Source: Nilaparvata lugens | Taxonomy: Eukaryota; Arthropoda; Insecta; Hemiptera; Delphacidae | Length of the DNA: 64,000 nucleotides | Direction of reading: 5' to 3' | Assembly: GCF_014356525.2 (NCBI RefSeq) | Contig: NC_052517.1 | Coordinates: 828,973 to 892,972, forward strand | In this document: positions 44,166-55,559 of the stretch, one piece after another | Numbering within the stretch: position 1 is the first letter of the stretch | How the letters are laid out: each line of letters opens with the position of its first letter | Position numbers and translations under genes: made by a program | Notes under the pieces: generated by a model | What the model saw: the letters and a program-made list of their open reading frames with translations, nothing else | Told to the model about the DNA's origin: nothing | Database searches by the model: none

Positions 44166-44329
44166 CTGTGTAGAAATACGATGACCTACCAAAATCTTTC
44201 ATACCCAATCACTCATTCATTTACCCAATTATGGATATTTATTATCAGGTGATGAGAAATCTATTTTATTCCATGAGAAACAATTTCATTCTACAGTTTA
44301 AATTGGATTAACTCTCCATGTAATTGATA

Positions 44330-44515
44330 TTCAAAACATGTTGGGATTGTTCTCCGATGATTTTGTGAATTGATGAACTACAAGACAACCTATTTCGGAC
44401 TATGTGTTATCTAAATTTAGGAGAGGAATAGCACAAGGTTACCATATATTTTCTTTCCCTATCATTTTAATGAATGATGTACTTATTGTATTAATCAATA
44501 AAGAATAAAGAATTG
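44330..44515 (+). mobile_element. R2-type retroelement end
   Basis: TATTTCGGACTATGTGTTAT, GGAGAGGAATAGCACAAGGT and tail AATAAAGAATAAAGAATTG; like 28085-28230. Confidence 0.7.
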
Positions 44516-44947
44516 AAATAGACTGTGAGTAGGTTGACAAATCAGAGGTGTTTCACCAAATTTGTAGTGCAAAGCTAATGTTTCATACAAATTATTTATT
44601 AGCTTAGATCGTGTCATTCTTTTCACCTGCTTTTTCTCCACACCTGCATCTACTACTCCTACTTCTTTTTCGTCTCTTTCTTCTTTATTTCTCCTTGTCC
44701 AATATTCTCCTATCAATTATGATCATTTCTTCTTCTTCTTCTTCTTCCTCTTCCTCTCCTCCTTCTTCTTCTTCCTTTTCTTCTCCTTCACCGTAGTTTA
44801 TCAATCTCACTCTAAATTTTTTCTCCTGTTTCCATATTTTCAATTTTCAACACATTTTCTACCATCTTCTTCATTGTTTTTCAACTTCTACTTCTAAGAA
44901 TCCTTCTACGATTCTACAGCCTCTTCTTCTTCTTTTGCTCAAAGTAT

Positions 44948-45541
44948 TTTTCGCCACACTGACAGAAAGCAGCTGTTTTCCACTCCCTACGTAGAACTGA
45001 AATACCTTGTTTGCAGACGACTCTCGTCTGACGTAAGAAACAGGTTTCTTTTCCGGTCTAGGCCAGAAAGTGTTCTCTTTCCAGCCGCTTGGAAGTCCGT
45101 AGTTAATAAGTCATCCGCTAGATCGGGCGAGTGTCCACTTTCATCATCAAAGTCGCCATTATTTCAGTTCGAGTTTCGAATCAAACTAATTCAGTATTCG
45201 CTTTGCAACCATTTTATTCAATTTTATTGTGATTAGCGCATTCAAATTTTCAAAAATGCTTGAAGATGACGACGCCCGTGATATTCCAGTGAAATTTTAA
45301 AAGAATCAAATCCTGACTGCTAATCTTCTCACTAAAATCAAGAGATAGGTACGATAACAAGTATTCTTTATTTATTTGTCAGCAATACCTGTAGTGTGGC
45401 GAAAAATATCGTTTGCAGCAAGGCAAAAATGTTTTTTGGCTCTCAATCTTTTCTAGTCCTCGGCCTACGGCCTCGGACTTGAAAACCGATTTCGAGCCGA
45501 AAAAAATCTCATTTTCTGCTCCAGGTGTGAAATATACTATT
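44948..45541. mobile_element. F10 element, copy 2, different cargo
   Basis: Same end modules as 23150-23743 but a different ~300-bp interior (45090-45390). That interior has TTTCAGTTCGAG, a 45-bp frame ATG at 45256 (MLEDDDARDIPVKF-stop) and CG-containing sequence, resembling a captured 5' UTR. Confidence 0.8.
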
Positions 45542-45606
45542 TTATACTTTATAAAATTCGTTGAATAACTAGCATTACCCTCACTTAATGTAAATTAGAG
45601 TATAAG

Positions 45607-45879
45607 CATAGAGAAACAATAGCATAAGTAGATATCCCATGGTATAGGGCGTTTATGTCGCAACTTTTACTGTTATCTCAAGCCGATAGTTCATGTAATT
45701 CTTTCCCGTGAAGCTGTGTGACACTGGTAGTCTCTCATATTGTGCCGTTCATACACTCTTACCAGGTAAAAACAGTAAAATCGACAATAATCAACAGTAA
45801 TCGGCTTGAAAACAGTTAAAAGTTGCGACATAAACGTCCTATACCATGGTATATCTACTCATGCTATTGTTTCTCTATG
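45607..45879. mobile_element. F4 element with 7-bp duplication GTATAAG
   Basis: GTATAAG at 45600-45606 and 45880-45886; ends CATAGAGAAAC / GTTTCTCTATG. Confidence 0.94.
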
Positions 45880-45939
45880 GTATAAGCCAGTAAATATTGT
45901 AACATACATAAATAAAGAACTCTAATCTAATCTAATCTC

Positions 45940-46355
45940 TCTCTCTCTCAAAGGGTTGTGTGACAGAGAGGACCAGGAGTCCTAATTCCGCCCTAATAAA
46001 GGCATATAACCAATCAATCAATCTCTCTCTCTAAAAAAGCTCCGGCAATCTATGTAGATGCATAACAATATTATCTATTTTATCTATAGTTAATACAAAT
46101 TGTTTTTTTTTCATATTATTTACAACTCAATAATTATTTTCTTAGTCTATATATGTAATTCATCTAATTTTGCTGTATTGTAAGCTATTGTATATAAGTG
46201 TATAAGCCAGTATATATTGTAATCTAATAAAATAAAGTACTCAATCGATCAATCAATCTTTCTTAAAAGGGTTGTGTGGCAGAGAAACCTGGAGTTCTAA
46301 CTCCATCCTAATAAAGGCATAGAATCAATCTCTATCTCCCTCACTCTTTCTCACT

Positions 46356-46423
<68 letters not shown>

Positions 46424-46440
46424 TCTCTCTCACTCGCCAA
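45940..46440. repeat. R1 tails and long (CT)n tract
   Basis: R1 pieces ending AATAAAGTACTCAATCGATC and CCTAATAAAGGCATAGAATC; then (TC)n from about 46365 to 46430. Confidence 0.85.
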
Positions 46441-46699
46441 CTTTGTCCCCAATAATGTGTGTGCCAAATAAGAGCAAGGCACGCGAAATGCCATAGGTGT
46501 GGTACACACAGTGCAATATTCACTTCACAACAGTCTTTCCAGCATTCACCATCACTACCTCCCCCATTCTAGTGATACTGACAAATTATGGTGAATTTGC
46601 CCCCCCCCCTGCCACTGTAGTAGGTAGAGTCGCTCATTTGAATATATCGATTATGCCAGCTGGTTCTGAGTCACGGCTAAAACTGTATAAATATGACAG

Positions 46700-46955
46700 A
46701 CGTCAACTGGCTTATACACTTATATACAATAGCTTACAATACAGCAAAATTATAGATGAATTACATAATATAGGCTAAGAAAATAATTATTGAACTGTAT
46801 TATGATATGAAAAAGCAATTTGTAATATAATAACTATAGATAATTATATTGTTATGCATCTACATAAATTGGCGGAGCTTTGGACATATCAATGTCCATT
46901 CTTCGGAAAGAATATTAAAAATATCCTCCCCACTAACTCTCTACCAGAGAGAGAG
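46700..46955 (-). mobile_element. R1 copy, inverse
   Basis: CTGGCTTATACACTTATATA to CTCCCCACTAACTCTCTACC, followed by (GA)n. Confidence 0.8.
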
Positions 46956-47076
46956 AGTGAGAGAGACAGAGTGACAGAGAGCGAGTGAGAGAGCAGAATA
47001 GTGAACGGGAAAATATTGTCAATGACTCATTTATTACTTAGAATTATTAAAAATCCCATTTGCATAACTATGATAT

Positions 47077-47770
47077 AATTGACCGAGCGAAGTGAGGTCT
47101 AAGATTCAAGTCGACGGTTTGGCATTTCTCTTAATGTTTAAATGTTTATATGTTGCGCATTTACGACGAAACGCGGTGATAGATTTTCATGAAATTTGAC
47201 AGGTATGTTCCTTTTTAATTGCGCGTCGACGTATATACAAGGTTTTTTGAAATTTTGCATTTCTAGGATAATACAAAAGGAAAAAGGAGCCTCCTTCATA
47301 CGCCAATATTAGAGTAAAAAACAGACTATAGAATTATTCATCATAAATCAACTGTCCAGTGGACTACTAGTAGTTCTGTGAACAGTAGACCTCACGCAGT
47401 ATTCTCATCCACAAGTACCTGATTGAAACTATAGACCTTATGGAAATACAGCAATAGACTGCTTCTCCACACATCTGTGTAAAACACTTGTCAGCTGATT
47501 TATGATTAATAATTCTATAGTCTGATTTTTACTCTAATATTGGCGTATGAAGGAGGCTACTTTTTCCTTTTATATTATCATTGAACTGCAAAATTTCCAA
47601 AAACCTTGTATATACGTCGACGAGCAATTAAAAAAGGAACATACCTGTCAAATTTCATGAAAATCTATTACCGTGTTTCGCCGTAAATGCGCAGCATATA
47701 AACATTTAAACATTAAGAGAAATGCCAAACCGGCGACTTGAATCTTAGATCTCACTTCGCTCGGTCAATT
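47077..47770. mobile_element. Inverted pair of F2 elements
   Basis: Forward F2 at 47077-47360 meets inverse F2 at 47366-47770; outer ends TTGACCGAGCGAAGTGAGGT and CACTTCGCTCGGTCAA. Confidence 0.88.
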
Positions 47771-47839
47771 GGCATGTTCAAGTTATTCGAAACAGTATTC
47801 GAACATTTCTATGATTTGGTTCCATGGATGGTTTCAATA

Positions 47840-48200
47840 GTTTTTTACAGTATTTGACTTGAAAAATGATCTTCTCGATTAACATAATTTGACTCCAAAT
47901 TTTTACAATATTTGGCTTCTTAATTTACAAAATTTGACTTAGGCCTATAATTTTTACAATATTTGACTTCTTAATTTATTTTGACTTCAATAGGTAGTTC
48001 CTTAGAATATTTGACTTCGTAATTTATGATTTGACTACATTAAATTTCAGAATATTTGACTTCTAATTTTTACATAATGAGTTCAACAATTTTTACATAT
48101 TTGACTAATTAATTTAGGATAATTTGATTTGAATAATTTTCACAATATTTAAATTCTTAATTTATGTAATATGACTTCTATAATTTTTACAATATTGGAA
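47840..48200. repeat. Degenerate AT-rich repeat (ATTTGACTTC)
   Basis: Around ten loose copies of AATATTTGACTTC...AATTTTTACA. Sits between F2 and F1. Confidence 0.75.
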
Positions 48201-48259
48201 AATAAATATTTTGTTGATTATTATATTTTAATTGTTAAAAAACGATTTGGCAACATAGC

Positions 48260-49008
48260 GGAGGTAGATAAGGATAGAGCTATCTGCTTTGTGGAATGAT
48301 AGACAAGGATAGCAGCACCAAGGTTAATCAAATACTGCCATTATAACGTGGACCTCGCTATAGAACAAGAACAACCACAACATGATACAGTATCATCTCA
48401 ACTTGATACACAGCACCATAATTTATATACAAAATAGGATAGAGCTATCTGCTTTGTGGATGATAGACAAGGATAGCAACACCAATGTAATCAAATACTG
48501 CCATTATAACGTGGACCTCGCTATAGAACAAGAACAACCACAATATGATACAGTATCATCTCAACTTGATACACAACACCATAATTTGATACAAAATAGG
48601 ATAGAGCTATCTGCTTTGTGGAATGATAGACAAGGATAGCAACACCAATGTTAATCAAATACTGCCATTATAACGTGGACCTCACTATAGAACAAGAACA
48701 ACCACAATATGATACAGTATCATCTCAACTTGATACACAACACCATAATTTGATACAAAATAGGATAGAGCTATCTGCTTTGTGGAATGATAGACAAGGA
48801 TAGCAACACCAATGTTAATCAAATACTGCCATTATAACGTGGACCTCGCTATAGAACAAGAACAACCACAACATCTCAACTTGATACACAACACCATAAT
48901 TTGATACAAAACAGGATAGAGCTATCTGCTTTGTCGAATGGTAGACGAGGATAGCAACACCAATGTTAATCAAATACTGCCATTATAACGTGGACCTCAC
49001 TATATAGC
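48260..49008. repeat. F1-derived tandem array (163/164 bp)
   Basis: TATAG junctions at 48359, 48522, 48686, 48850 and 49001 (spacing 163, 164, 164, 151). Each unit has GATAGACAAGGATAGCAACA and one GATACAGTATCA; the last lost it. Confidence 0.92.
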
Positions 49009-49400
49009 AAAAGCATGGAATTCGCAAGGAAATCGTTGCCTGTGACCGTGAGAGCATTAAGCTCTGTTAAAATTCTGAAGAGATCATGATAATGTTTCAG
49101 TAGAAGATTTGAAACTGTCCTATAAGAATATTTTAATAAGGTTGAAACTGGAGTAGCTGTACGATATTTTCTGATTGAATTTTGATTACTTTTTAATTCA
49201 TTAGGCCCGCAGCAAAGTAGACCGACGCTAATCCACGTAAAGCAACCCACGCCGTGGGATGTTTTGTAAACCATTGCTATAGAATTATTCATAATCAATC
49301 AGCTGACAAGTGGATTATTCATTGCATGCATTACACAGATGTCTAGAGGAGCTTAGCAGGCCTAGCGGGCCTTAATTTGAATTATTTTGGATGTATTTTG
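49009..49400. other. Unassigned Frl intron sequence
   Basis: Contains a small F2 scrap (ATAGAATTATTCATAATCAA). The rest (49009-49260) is unlike other repeats here and has no splice-supported frame. Confidence 0.4.
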
Positions 49401-49419
49401 ACAATTTTTGATAAACAGC

Positions 49420-49748
49420 TGTTATATAGCTATGGTGAATGTGATATTTTCGAGCTCAAAATTTAAGTGTTTTTATTCTTTATTTTGTGAATTTATAGTT
49501 TGTTTCATGTTTTTAAGAAACCTTTATTATTAATCCATCCAAATTTAAAATTGTTTGTTTTATTCTAATTTATATTTTAGATTGTGATTTGGTGTAGAAA
49601 TTTGAATGGACATAACCTATAATATTTGGACAATTTAAAACTAAATTAGGAAATTGAAGAAGTTTTAGGCAATAGCCTGTTTTTTCTTTTCCGATTCTTG
49701 TATTTTTTTTGCTAACCTTATAAATAATTAAATAAATAAATAAATAAA
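49420..49748 (+). mobile_element. R2 retroelement ending at the exon C donor
   Basis: AACAGCTGTTATATAGCTAT start; GAAGTTTTAGGCAATAGCCT; tail (AATA)n to 49748. Its tail ends about 6-11 bases from the Frl exon C 5' splice site (49754-49759). Confidence 0.85.
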
Positions 49749-49759
49749 TTTCTACTCAC

Positions 49760-49839
49760 TCTATGTGGTTGGTACGCAGGGAAATTTCCAAGTCTCTCAG
49801 CACCTGAGTAGAGGTGGCGTCTCCTACTATTTTCCGTTT
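49760..49839 (-). CDS. Frl: Frl formin, GBD exon C
   Basis: Acceptor TTATTTTCAG, donor ATAGA|GTGAGT; 26 codons plus two bases. It encodes [20 protein letters not shown] then LRTNHI, the hallmark STQVLR.LE.SLRTNHI segment of FRL/FMNL proteins. The phase joins exon D. An R2 retroelement tail ends about ten bases past the donor on the transcript side. Confidence 0.94.
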
Positions 49840-49914
49840 CTGAAAATAATACAAAAATGAAGGATTAGAGAGAAACTAATGATAAAATGGGAATGGAAAA
49901 TGTTTGAAAGGAGA

Positions 49915-51080
49915 GGTGAATGCTTTCGATAGAAGGAGGAGCGGGAGGAAGAGGAGGAGAAGAAGAAGATGAAGAAAAAATGATGAGGAAGAAGAAGAAG
50001 ACGACAAGAGAAGAGAGGTAGGATTAGGTGGAAAAGGAGAGGATGGTAGATAAGGAAGAGGAAGAAGAGGATGACAAGGAAGAGGAGGATTAGGAAGTAA
50101 CGATGAAGGAGAAGAGGGAGGATTGATTGATTGATTGAATACTTTATTTATGTAGATTACAATATATACTGGCTTATACACTTATATACAATAGCTTACA
50201 ATACAGCAAAATTATAGATGAATTTACATAATATAGACTAAGAAAATAATTATTGAACTGTATATGATATGAAAAAGCAATTTGTAATATAATAACTATA
50301 GATAATAATTATATTGTTATGCATGTACATAAATTGGCGGAGCTTTGGACATATCAATGTCCATTCTTCGGAAAGGAGAAGGAAGAAGAAGATAAGTAAA
50401 AGGAGAAGAGTGAGGAAGAAAAAGAGGACGATGAGGGAAAGGAGGAGGGAGTAACACAGAAGGACAAACGGGAAAAAATGAGGAGGAGGATGAGGTGAAG
50501 GAACAAGAGAAGGTGAAGGAGAATGAGGAAGGGTAGGAGGAGGAAAAGAAAGGGAAGGAGGAGGAGGAGGAGGACAGGAAGAAGAGAAAAGTAGAAAATT
50601 TATGATTATGATAACTGTGGAGAAATTTGAAAAAAAGGAGGAAGGAGGTGTAGTGGGATGTAAATAAGGGAGAGAAGAAGAAGAAGTAGAAGGAGTAGAA
50701 GTAGAAGAAGAATGGGAAGGAGTAGGAGAAGAAGAGGAGTAGGATGACGAAGTGAGGATGCAGAAGAAAAAAGAAAATTTATGATTATGGAGATTGTGGA
50801 GAAATTTGAAAAAAGGGGTGGAAAGAGGTGTAGTGGGATGTAAATAAGGGAGAGAAGAAGAAGAAGAAGAAGAAGAAGAATAAAGGAAGAATGTGAATGC
50901 AGTTGGAAGAAGAAGCAAGAGAAGAACAAGGAATCGAGAGAGGAGAAGACGAAGACTATGTTGAAATTCGAATGAAGAGAATGAACGGAAAGTAATGAAA
51001 GTGAGAAGAGACATTATCAAAATGAAAGGAAGACGAAGAAGAAGAAGGAAAAGAATGAAGATGAAGCAGGGAGAAAGAGA
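49915..51080. repeat. Long polypurine (GAA/GGA)n tract with R1 inside
   Basis: Purine-rich on the + strand, with GAAGAAGAAGAAGAAG at about 50863 and an R1 insertion (inverse) at 50125-50375. Two ~150-bp blocks around 50590-50690 and 50770-50870 are duplicates (TTTATGATTATG...GTGTAGTGGGATGTAAATAA). Open frames rich in Ser/Leu/Pro are artefacts. Confidence 0.9.
50125..50375 (-). mobile_element. R1 copy inside the polypurine tract
   Basis: GATTGATTGATTGAATACTT to TGTCCATTCTTCGGAAAG. The (GATT)n start and the purine tract on both sides are clear. Confidence 0.85.
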
Positions 51081-51265
51081 GAGAAAAGGTGGTTAAAAAG
51101 AATTGAAAGAAGAGGGGAATTCATTCAATTGGTTCATAACTGAATGGGGTCGGACTTCCCCCCTAGCTGTTAAATACCACACATCCTACTTCCAATATAA
51201 TAAATTGTTACAAATATTATATTCAAAAAGGTCTGACATCTACTTGTACGTTAAAATCTACTTGT

Positions 51266-51626
51266 AGGGCCGGTTTCCGAGCTCGTGATTTAGCCAAATT
51301 CTAGACTTTAAACAGCTGTTGTCAGAAAATTGGCTTCCCGAAACGGAGCGTTGTCACAGTCCACATTTAAATTGAATTTCGAAAAACTAGAAAATTGAAC
51401 ACAAAATAACATAAAGAGAAAATAGTGTGTAGTTTCAGCTATTTTGAATTATTTAGGAATGTTTCATTACGTCAAGGGAAAACGTTACCAATTATAGAAA
51501 TGAGAAAATTAAAGATTTTCATAAAATCTGCGACTACGCCCCGTTTCGGAAAGCCAAATTTCTGACTCCAGCTGTTTAAAGTCTAGAACTTAGCCTAATC
51601 CCGAGCTCGGTAACTGGACATAAAAT
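51266..51626. mobile_element. F7 element, long form
   Basis: About 360 bp with ~100-bp inverted arms: GGGCCGGTTTCCGAGCTCGT / CCGAGCTCGGTAACTGGAC, and GTTTCATTACGTCAAGGG in the centre. The best full-length copy. Confidence 0.85.
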
Positions 51627-51669
51627 GATTGGGGAAGGACAAACAGGCACAGCTCAAAACTGTTGCTTA

Positions 51670-52022
51670 CCCGAATTTTGATTAATACACTAGGAATAAC
51701 TAGTAATTAATAATTAGTAAACATAAAAATAAATAAATAGGAAATAAATAGAGCTTACCCTTCTCCCCAGAATTTCGTTTGATAAACTAGTAATAATTAG
51801 TAATTAATAATTAATGATAATTAGTAATCGCGAAAATAAATAAATAGGAAATAAATAGAACTCATCCTATAACTTCTTGAGAAATAAAATAATAGAGCTT
51901 ACCCTACTCCCCCGAATTTCGATTTATAAACTAGTAAAAATTAGTAATTGATGATTAATTATAATTGGTAATTAATAATTAATGATAATTAGTAATCGCA
52001 AAAATAAATAAATAGAACTCAC
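51670..52022. repeat. Three-fold duplication of the exon B donor flank
   Basis: AT-rich units with AATAAATAAATAGGAAATAA and TAGTAATTAATAATTAATGA. Each includes a diverged copy of the exon B end or a donor-like site (minus strand AGG|GTAAGC at about 51754 and 51898; AGGATGAGTTC at about 51865). Confidence 0.7.
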
Positions 52023-52106
52023 CCTATAATTCTTGATGCTTGGGATCCAAATATGTCCGCAATTATTTAAATAATGTGAAGGTGGGTCTTTAGCTTGAAC
52101 GAGTTC
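52023..52106 (-). CDS. Frl: Frl formin, GBD exon B (three one-base losses)
   Basis: As read: 84 bp, acceptor CTTTTTTCAG, donor AGG|GTGAGT. It starts ELVQAKDPPSHYLN, a good FRL match, then turns unfamiliar. A second frame inside the same exon gives LRTYLDPK, the expected continuation. One extra base after AATAA, one G in AAGCATC and one G in AAGAATTAT would restore a continuous 87-bp exon ending DPKASRSYR, still phase 0. A diverged copy of the exon end at about 51862-51885 retains the last G. Assembly indels are more likely than a broken gene, but decay is possible. Confidence 0.88.
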
Positions 52107-52331
52107 CTGAAAAAAGAAAGAAATTTGAAATTTGAAAACGGAAAAAATGAAGGAATGAAAATATATATATATAAGACAGAATATAATTTTGGTAAGCGAT
52201 ACTCGTATTTATGTAAAAATTTTAAAAATCAAATTGGGAACCTTTTCTTTAAAAACTTTATTTTATTACTCACGACATGTTAAGACATAAATGTCGAGAG
52301 TAACAGAAAATCGTTTTGAAAAAGGATACTG

Positions 52332-52477
52332 AGGCCCGGTTGCACAAAAGCCGGTTAAATTTTAACCGTGATTAACTCTACGAGAACCAATCAGGGAGGC
52401 TTTATTGGACAGACGACTTCTCTGATTGGTTAATTAATCACGGTAAAAATTTAACCAGGTTTTGTGCAACCGGCACT
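52332..52477. mobile_element. F6 foldback
   Basis: GCCCGGTTGCACAAAAGCCG with mirror GGTTTTGTGCAACCGGC. Confidence 0.88.
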
Positions 52478-52599
52478 TTATTAATAAAATAAATAAACTA
52501 TAATATAAGTATTAAACTCACAACATGGTTTGACATAAATGACGTTGAAAATTGATTTTTGAAAAAATATATTATATTTTAATTTTCAAAAGAATATAC

Positions 52600-52980
52600 T
52601 ATAGTGAGGTCCACGTTGTGATGACAGAGGAGAAAGATGAGAGGACAGCGTTGCCGATTCTCTGCCTTGCCACTGCCTTCTAAGGAGAAAAGCTGATACC
52701 AGGATATCTGATGAAAATATTAACTGTTCATTCTTGTTTGGGATTATCAATTATACTTTATTCTCCAAGAACATAATAATTATCAATGGTTGGATAATAA
52801 ATTTTCATAATCAAGATTGAATATTCTGTTGTTTAATTATATTTCTAAATTGTTGAGAACGATCTGGCTAACTTGCTAAGCTAAAAAAGGATAACGATAT
52901 CTGCTTTGTGGAATGATAGACAAGGATAGCAGCACCAATGTTAATCAAACACTGCCATTATAACGTGGACCTCACTATCG
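52600..52980. mobile_element. F1 element, full length
   Basis: TATAGTGAGGTCCACGTTGT to ATAACGTGGACCTCACTAT, ~380 bp with GCGTTGCCGATTCTCTGCCT and GATAGACAAGGATAGCAGCA. Its right end starts the 185-bp array. Confidence 0.9.
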
Positions 52981-54090
52981 AACAAGAACAACCACAATAT
53001 GATACAGTATCGACACAATATGATACAGTATCATATCAATTTGATACACAACACCATAATTTGATACAAAACAGGATAGAGCTATCTGCTTTGTGGAATG
53101 ATAGACAAGGATAGCAACACCAATGTTAATCAAACATTGCCATTATAACGTGGACCTCACTATAGCAATTAGTAATCGACAATATGATACAGTATCGACA
53201 CAATATGACACAGTATCATGTCAACTTGATACACTACACCATAATTCGATACAAAACAGGATAGAGCTATCTGTTTTGTGGAATGATAGACAAGGATAGC
53301 AACACCAATGTTAATCAAACACTGCCATTATAACGTGGACCTCACTATAGCAATTAGTGTTCGACAATATGATACAGTATCGACACAATATGATACAGTA
53401 TCATCTCAACTTGATACACAACACCATAATTTGATACATAACAGGATAGAGCTATCTGCTTTGTGGAATGATAGACAAGGATAGCAACACCAATGTTAAT
53501 CAAATACTGCCATTATAACGTGGACCTCACTATAGCAATTAGTGTTCGACAATATGATACAGTATCGACACAATATGACACAGTATCATGTCAACTTGAT
53601 ACACAACACCATAATTTGATACATAACAGGATAGAGCTATCTGCTTTGTGGAATGATAGACAAGGATAGCAACACCAATGTTAATCAAATACTGCCATTA
53701 TAACGTGGACCTCACTATAGCAATTAGTGTTCGACAATATGATACAGTATCGACACAATATGACACAGTATCATGTCAACTTGATACACAACACCATAAT
53801 TTGATACATAACAGGATAGAGCTATCTGCTTTGTGGAATGATAGACAAGGATAGCAACACCAATGTTAATCAAACATTGCCATTATAACGTGGACCTCAC
53901 TATAGCAATTAGTAATCGACAATATGATACAGTATCGACACAATATGACACAGTATCATGTCAACTTGATACACTACACCATAATTCGATACAAAACAGG
54001 ATAGAGCTATCTGCTTTGTGGAGTGATAGACAAGGATAGCAACACCATGTCAATCAAATACTGTCATTATAACGTTGATCTCACTATAGG
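52976..54090. repeat. F1-derived 185-bp satellite, six units
   Basis: TATAG/TATCG junctions at 52976, 53161, 53346, 53531, 53716, 53901 and 54085: five intervals of exactly 185 and one of 184. Each unit has two GATACAGTATC-type palindromes and one inverted F1 end. Confidence 0.95.
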
Positions 54091-54390
54091 ATTATATTTG
54101 AGAAGAACAATTATATAGGATTATATTCAACGAATCGAGATAAAATCACAGAATATTTAACAAAAACCAAACAATATTAATAAGAAGTGAATAATAGAAA
54201 GACAAATCGAAAAGAGAGAAGACTAGAATAAATTAAACATACAATTGGATATGGAAACAAAATCAAATATATCAAAACTAATTTAAACAAAATCAACATA
54301 ATTTTACAAACGAATTCCGTTAAGGGAAATTTATATAAATATGATAATATAAACTGGAAACTTTCAGCATTGGGTGAATGATAAGCTATA

Positions 54391-55556
54391 TTGCTACAGT
54401 GAGGTCCACGTTATAATGGCAGTGTTTGATTAACATTGGTGTTGCTATCCTTGTCTATCACTCCACAAAGCAGATAGCTCTATCCTGTTATGTATCAAAT
54501 TATGGTGTTGTGAATCAAATTGATATGATACTGTATCATATTATGTCGATACTGTATCATATTCTGTCGATACTGTATCATATTGTCGAACACTATATTG
54601 CTATAGTGAGGTCTACGTTATAATGGCAGTGTTTGATTAGCGATGGTATTGCTATCCTTGTCTATCATTCCACAAAGCAGATAGCTCTATCCTGTTCTGT
54701 ATCAAATTATGGTGTTGTGTATCAAGTTGAGATGATACTGTATCATATTGTCTAACAATAATTGCTATAGTGAGGTCCACGTTACAATGGCAGTGTTTGA
54801 TTAGCGATGGTATTGCTATCCTTGTCTACCATTCAACAAAGCTGATAGCGCTATCCCTTTCTCGCTTTGCTCTGTTGTCAGATCGTCTTTTAACAATGTA
54901 TAATTAATAATTAATTAAAATATTTCATCTTAATCATTGGGATTCATTACTTTTGATTAAAACTCATTCAATTGATTGAAATTTTTGAGAAATATAATTT
55001 CTTGCTCAATAAAATATAACTGATTATTGACCGAGCGAAGTGAGGTCTAAGATTCAAGTCGACGGTTTGGCATTTCTCTTAATGTTTAAATGTTGCGCAT
55101 TTACGGCGAAACGCGGTAATTTTCATGAAATTTGACAGGTATGTTCCTTTTTAATTGCTCGTCGACGTTTATACAAGGTTTTTGGAAATTTTGCATCTCA
55201 AGGATAATATAAAATGAAAAAGGAGCCTCCATCATACGCCAATATTGGAGTAAAAATCAGACTATAGAATTATTCATTATAAATCAGCCGTCAATTGATT
55301 ACACAAATTTGTGGAGAAGCCAGTCTATTGTTACTGTATTTGTATAAGGTCTATAGTTTCAATCAGGTACTTGAGGATGAGAATATTTCGTGAGGTCTAC
55401 TGTTCACAGAACTACTAGTTTTAAACGAGAATGAACAGTTAATATTACATCAATAAACCTGTATCAACTACATCAAGTCATTGACAAGACAGAGGATCGG
55501 CAACGTTCTTCTGATATCTTTCAACACCGCCATTATAACGTGGACCTCACTATATA
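54391..55556. repeat. F1 array and full element with F2 insertion
   Basis: AGTGAGGTCCACGTTATAAT near 54398, 54605 and 54768. The last runs into the F1 interior, split by F2 at about 55026-55420, and closes at 55533-55556. Confidence 0.88.
55026..55420 (+). mobile_element. F2 element inserted in F1
   Basis: Starts TTGACCGAGCGAAGTGAGGT and ends TTCACAGAACTACTAG. The F1 copy at about 2555 shows the empty site GATTATTTTAAACGAG, so the duplication, if any, is only 2-3 T. Confidence 0.9.
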
Positions 55557-55559
55557 GTG

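Noticed and set aside
50250..51020. A 256-codon minus-strand frame (Ser/Pro/Leu-rich)
   Set aside because: It runs through a polypurine microsatellite and an inserted R1 element.
52976..54090. Centromeric satellite
   Set aside because: Monomer size is suggestive, but the array has only six units, lies in a gene intron and clearly derives from a dispersed transposon end.
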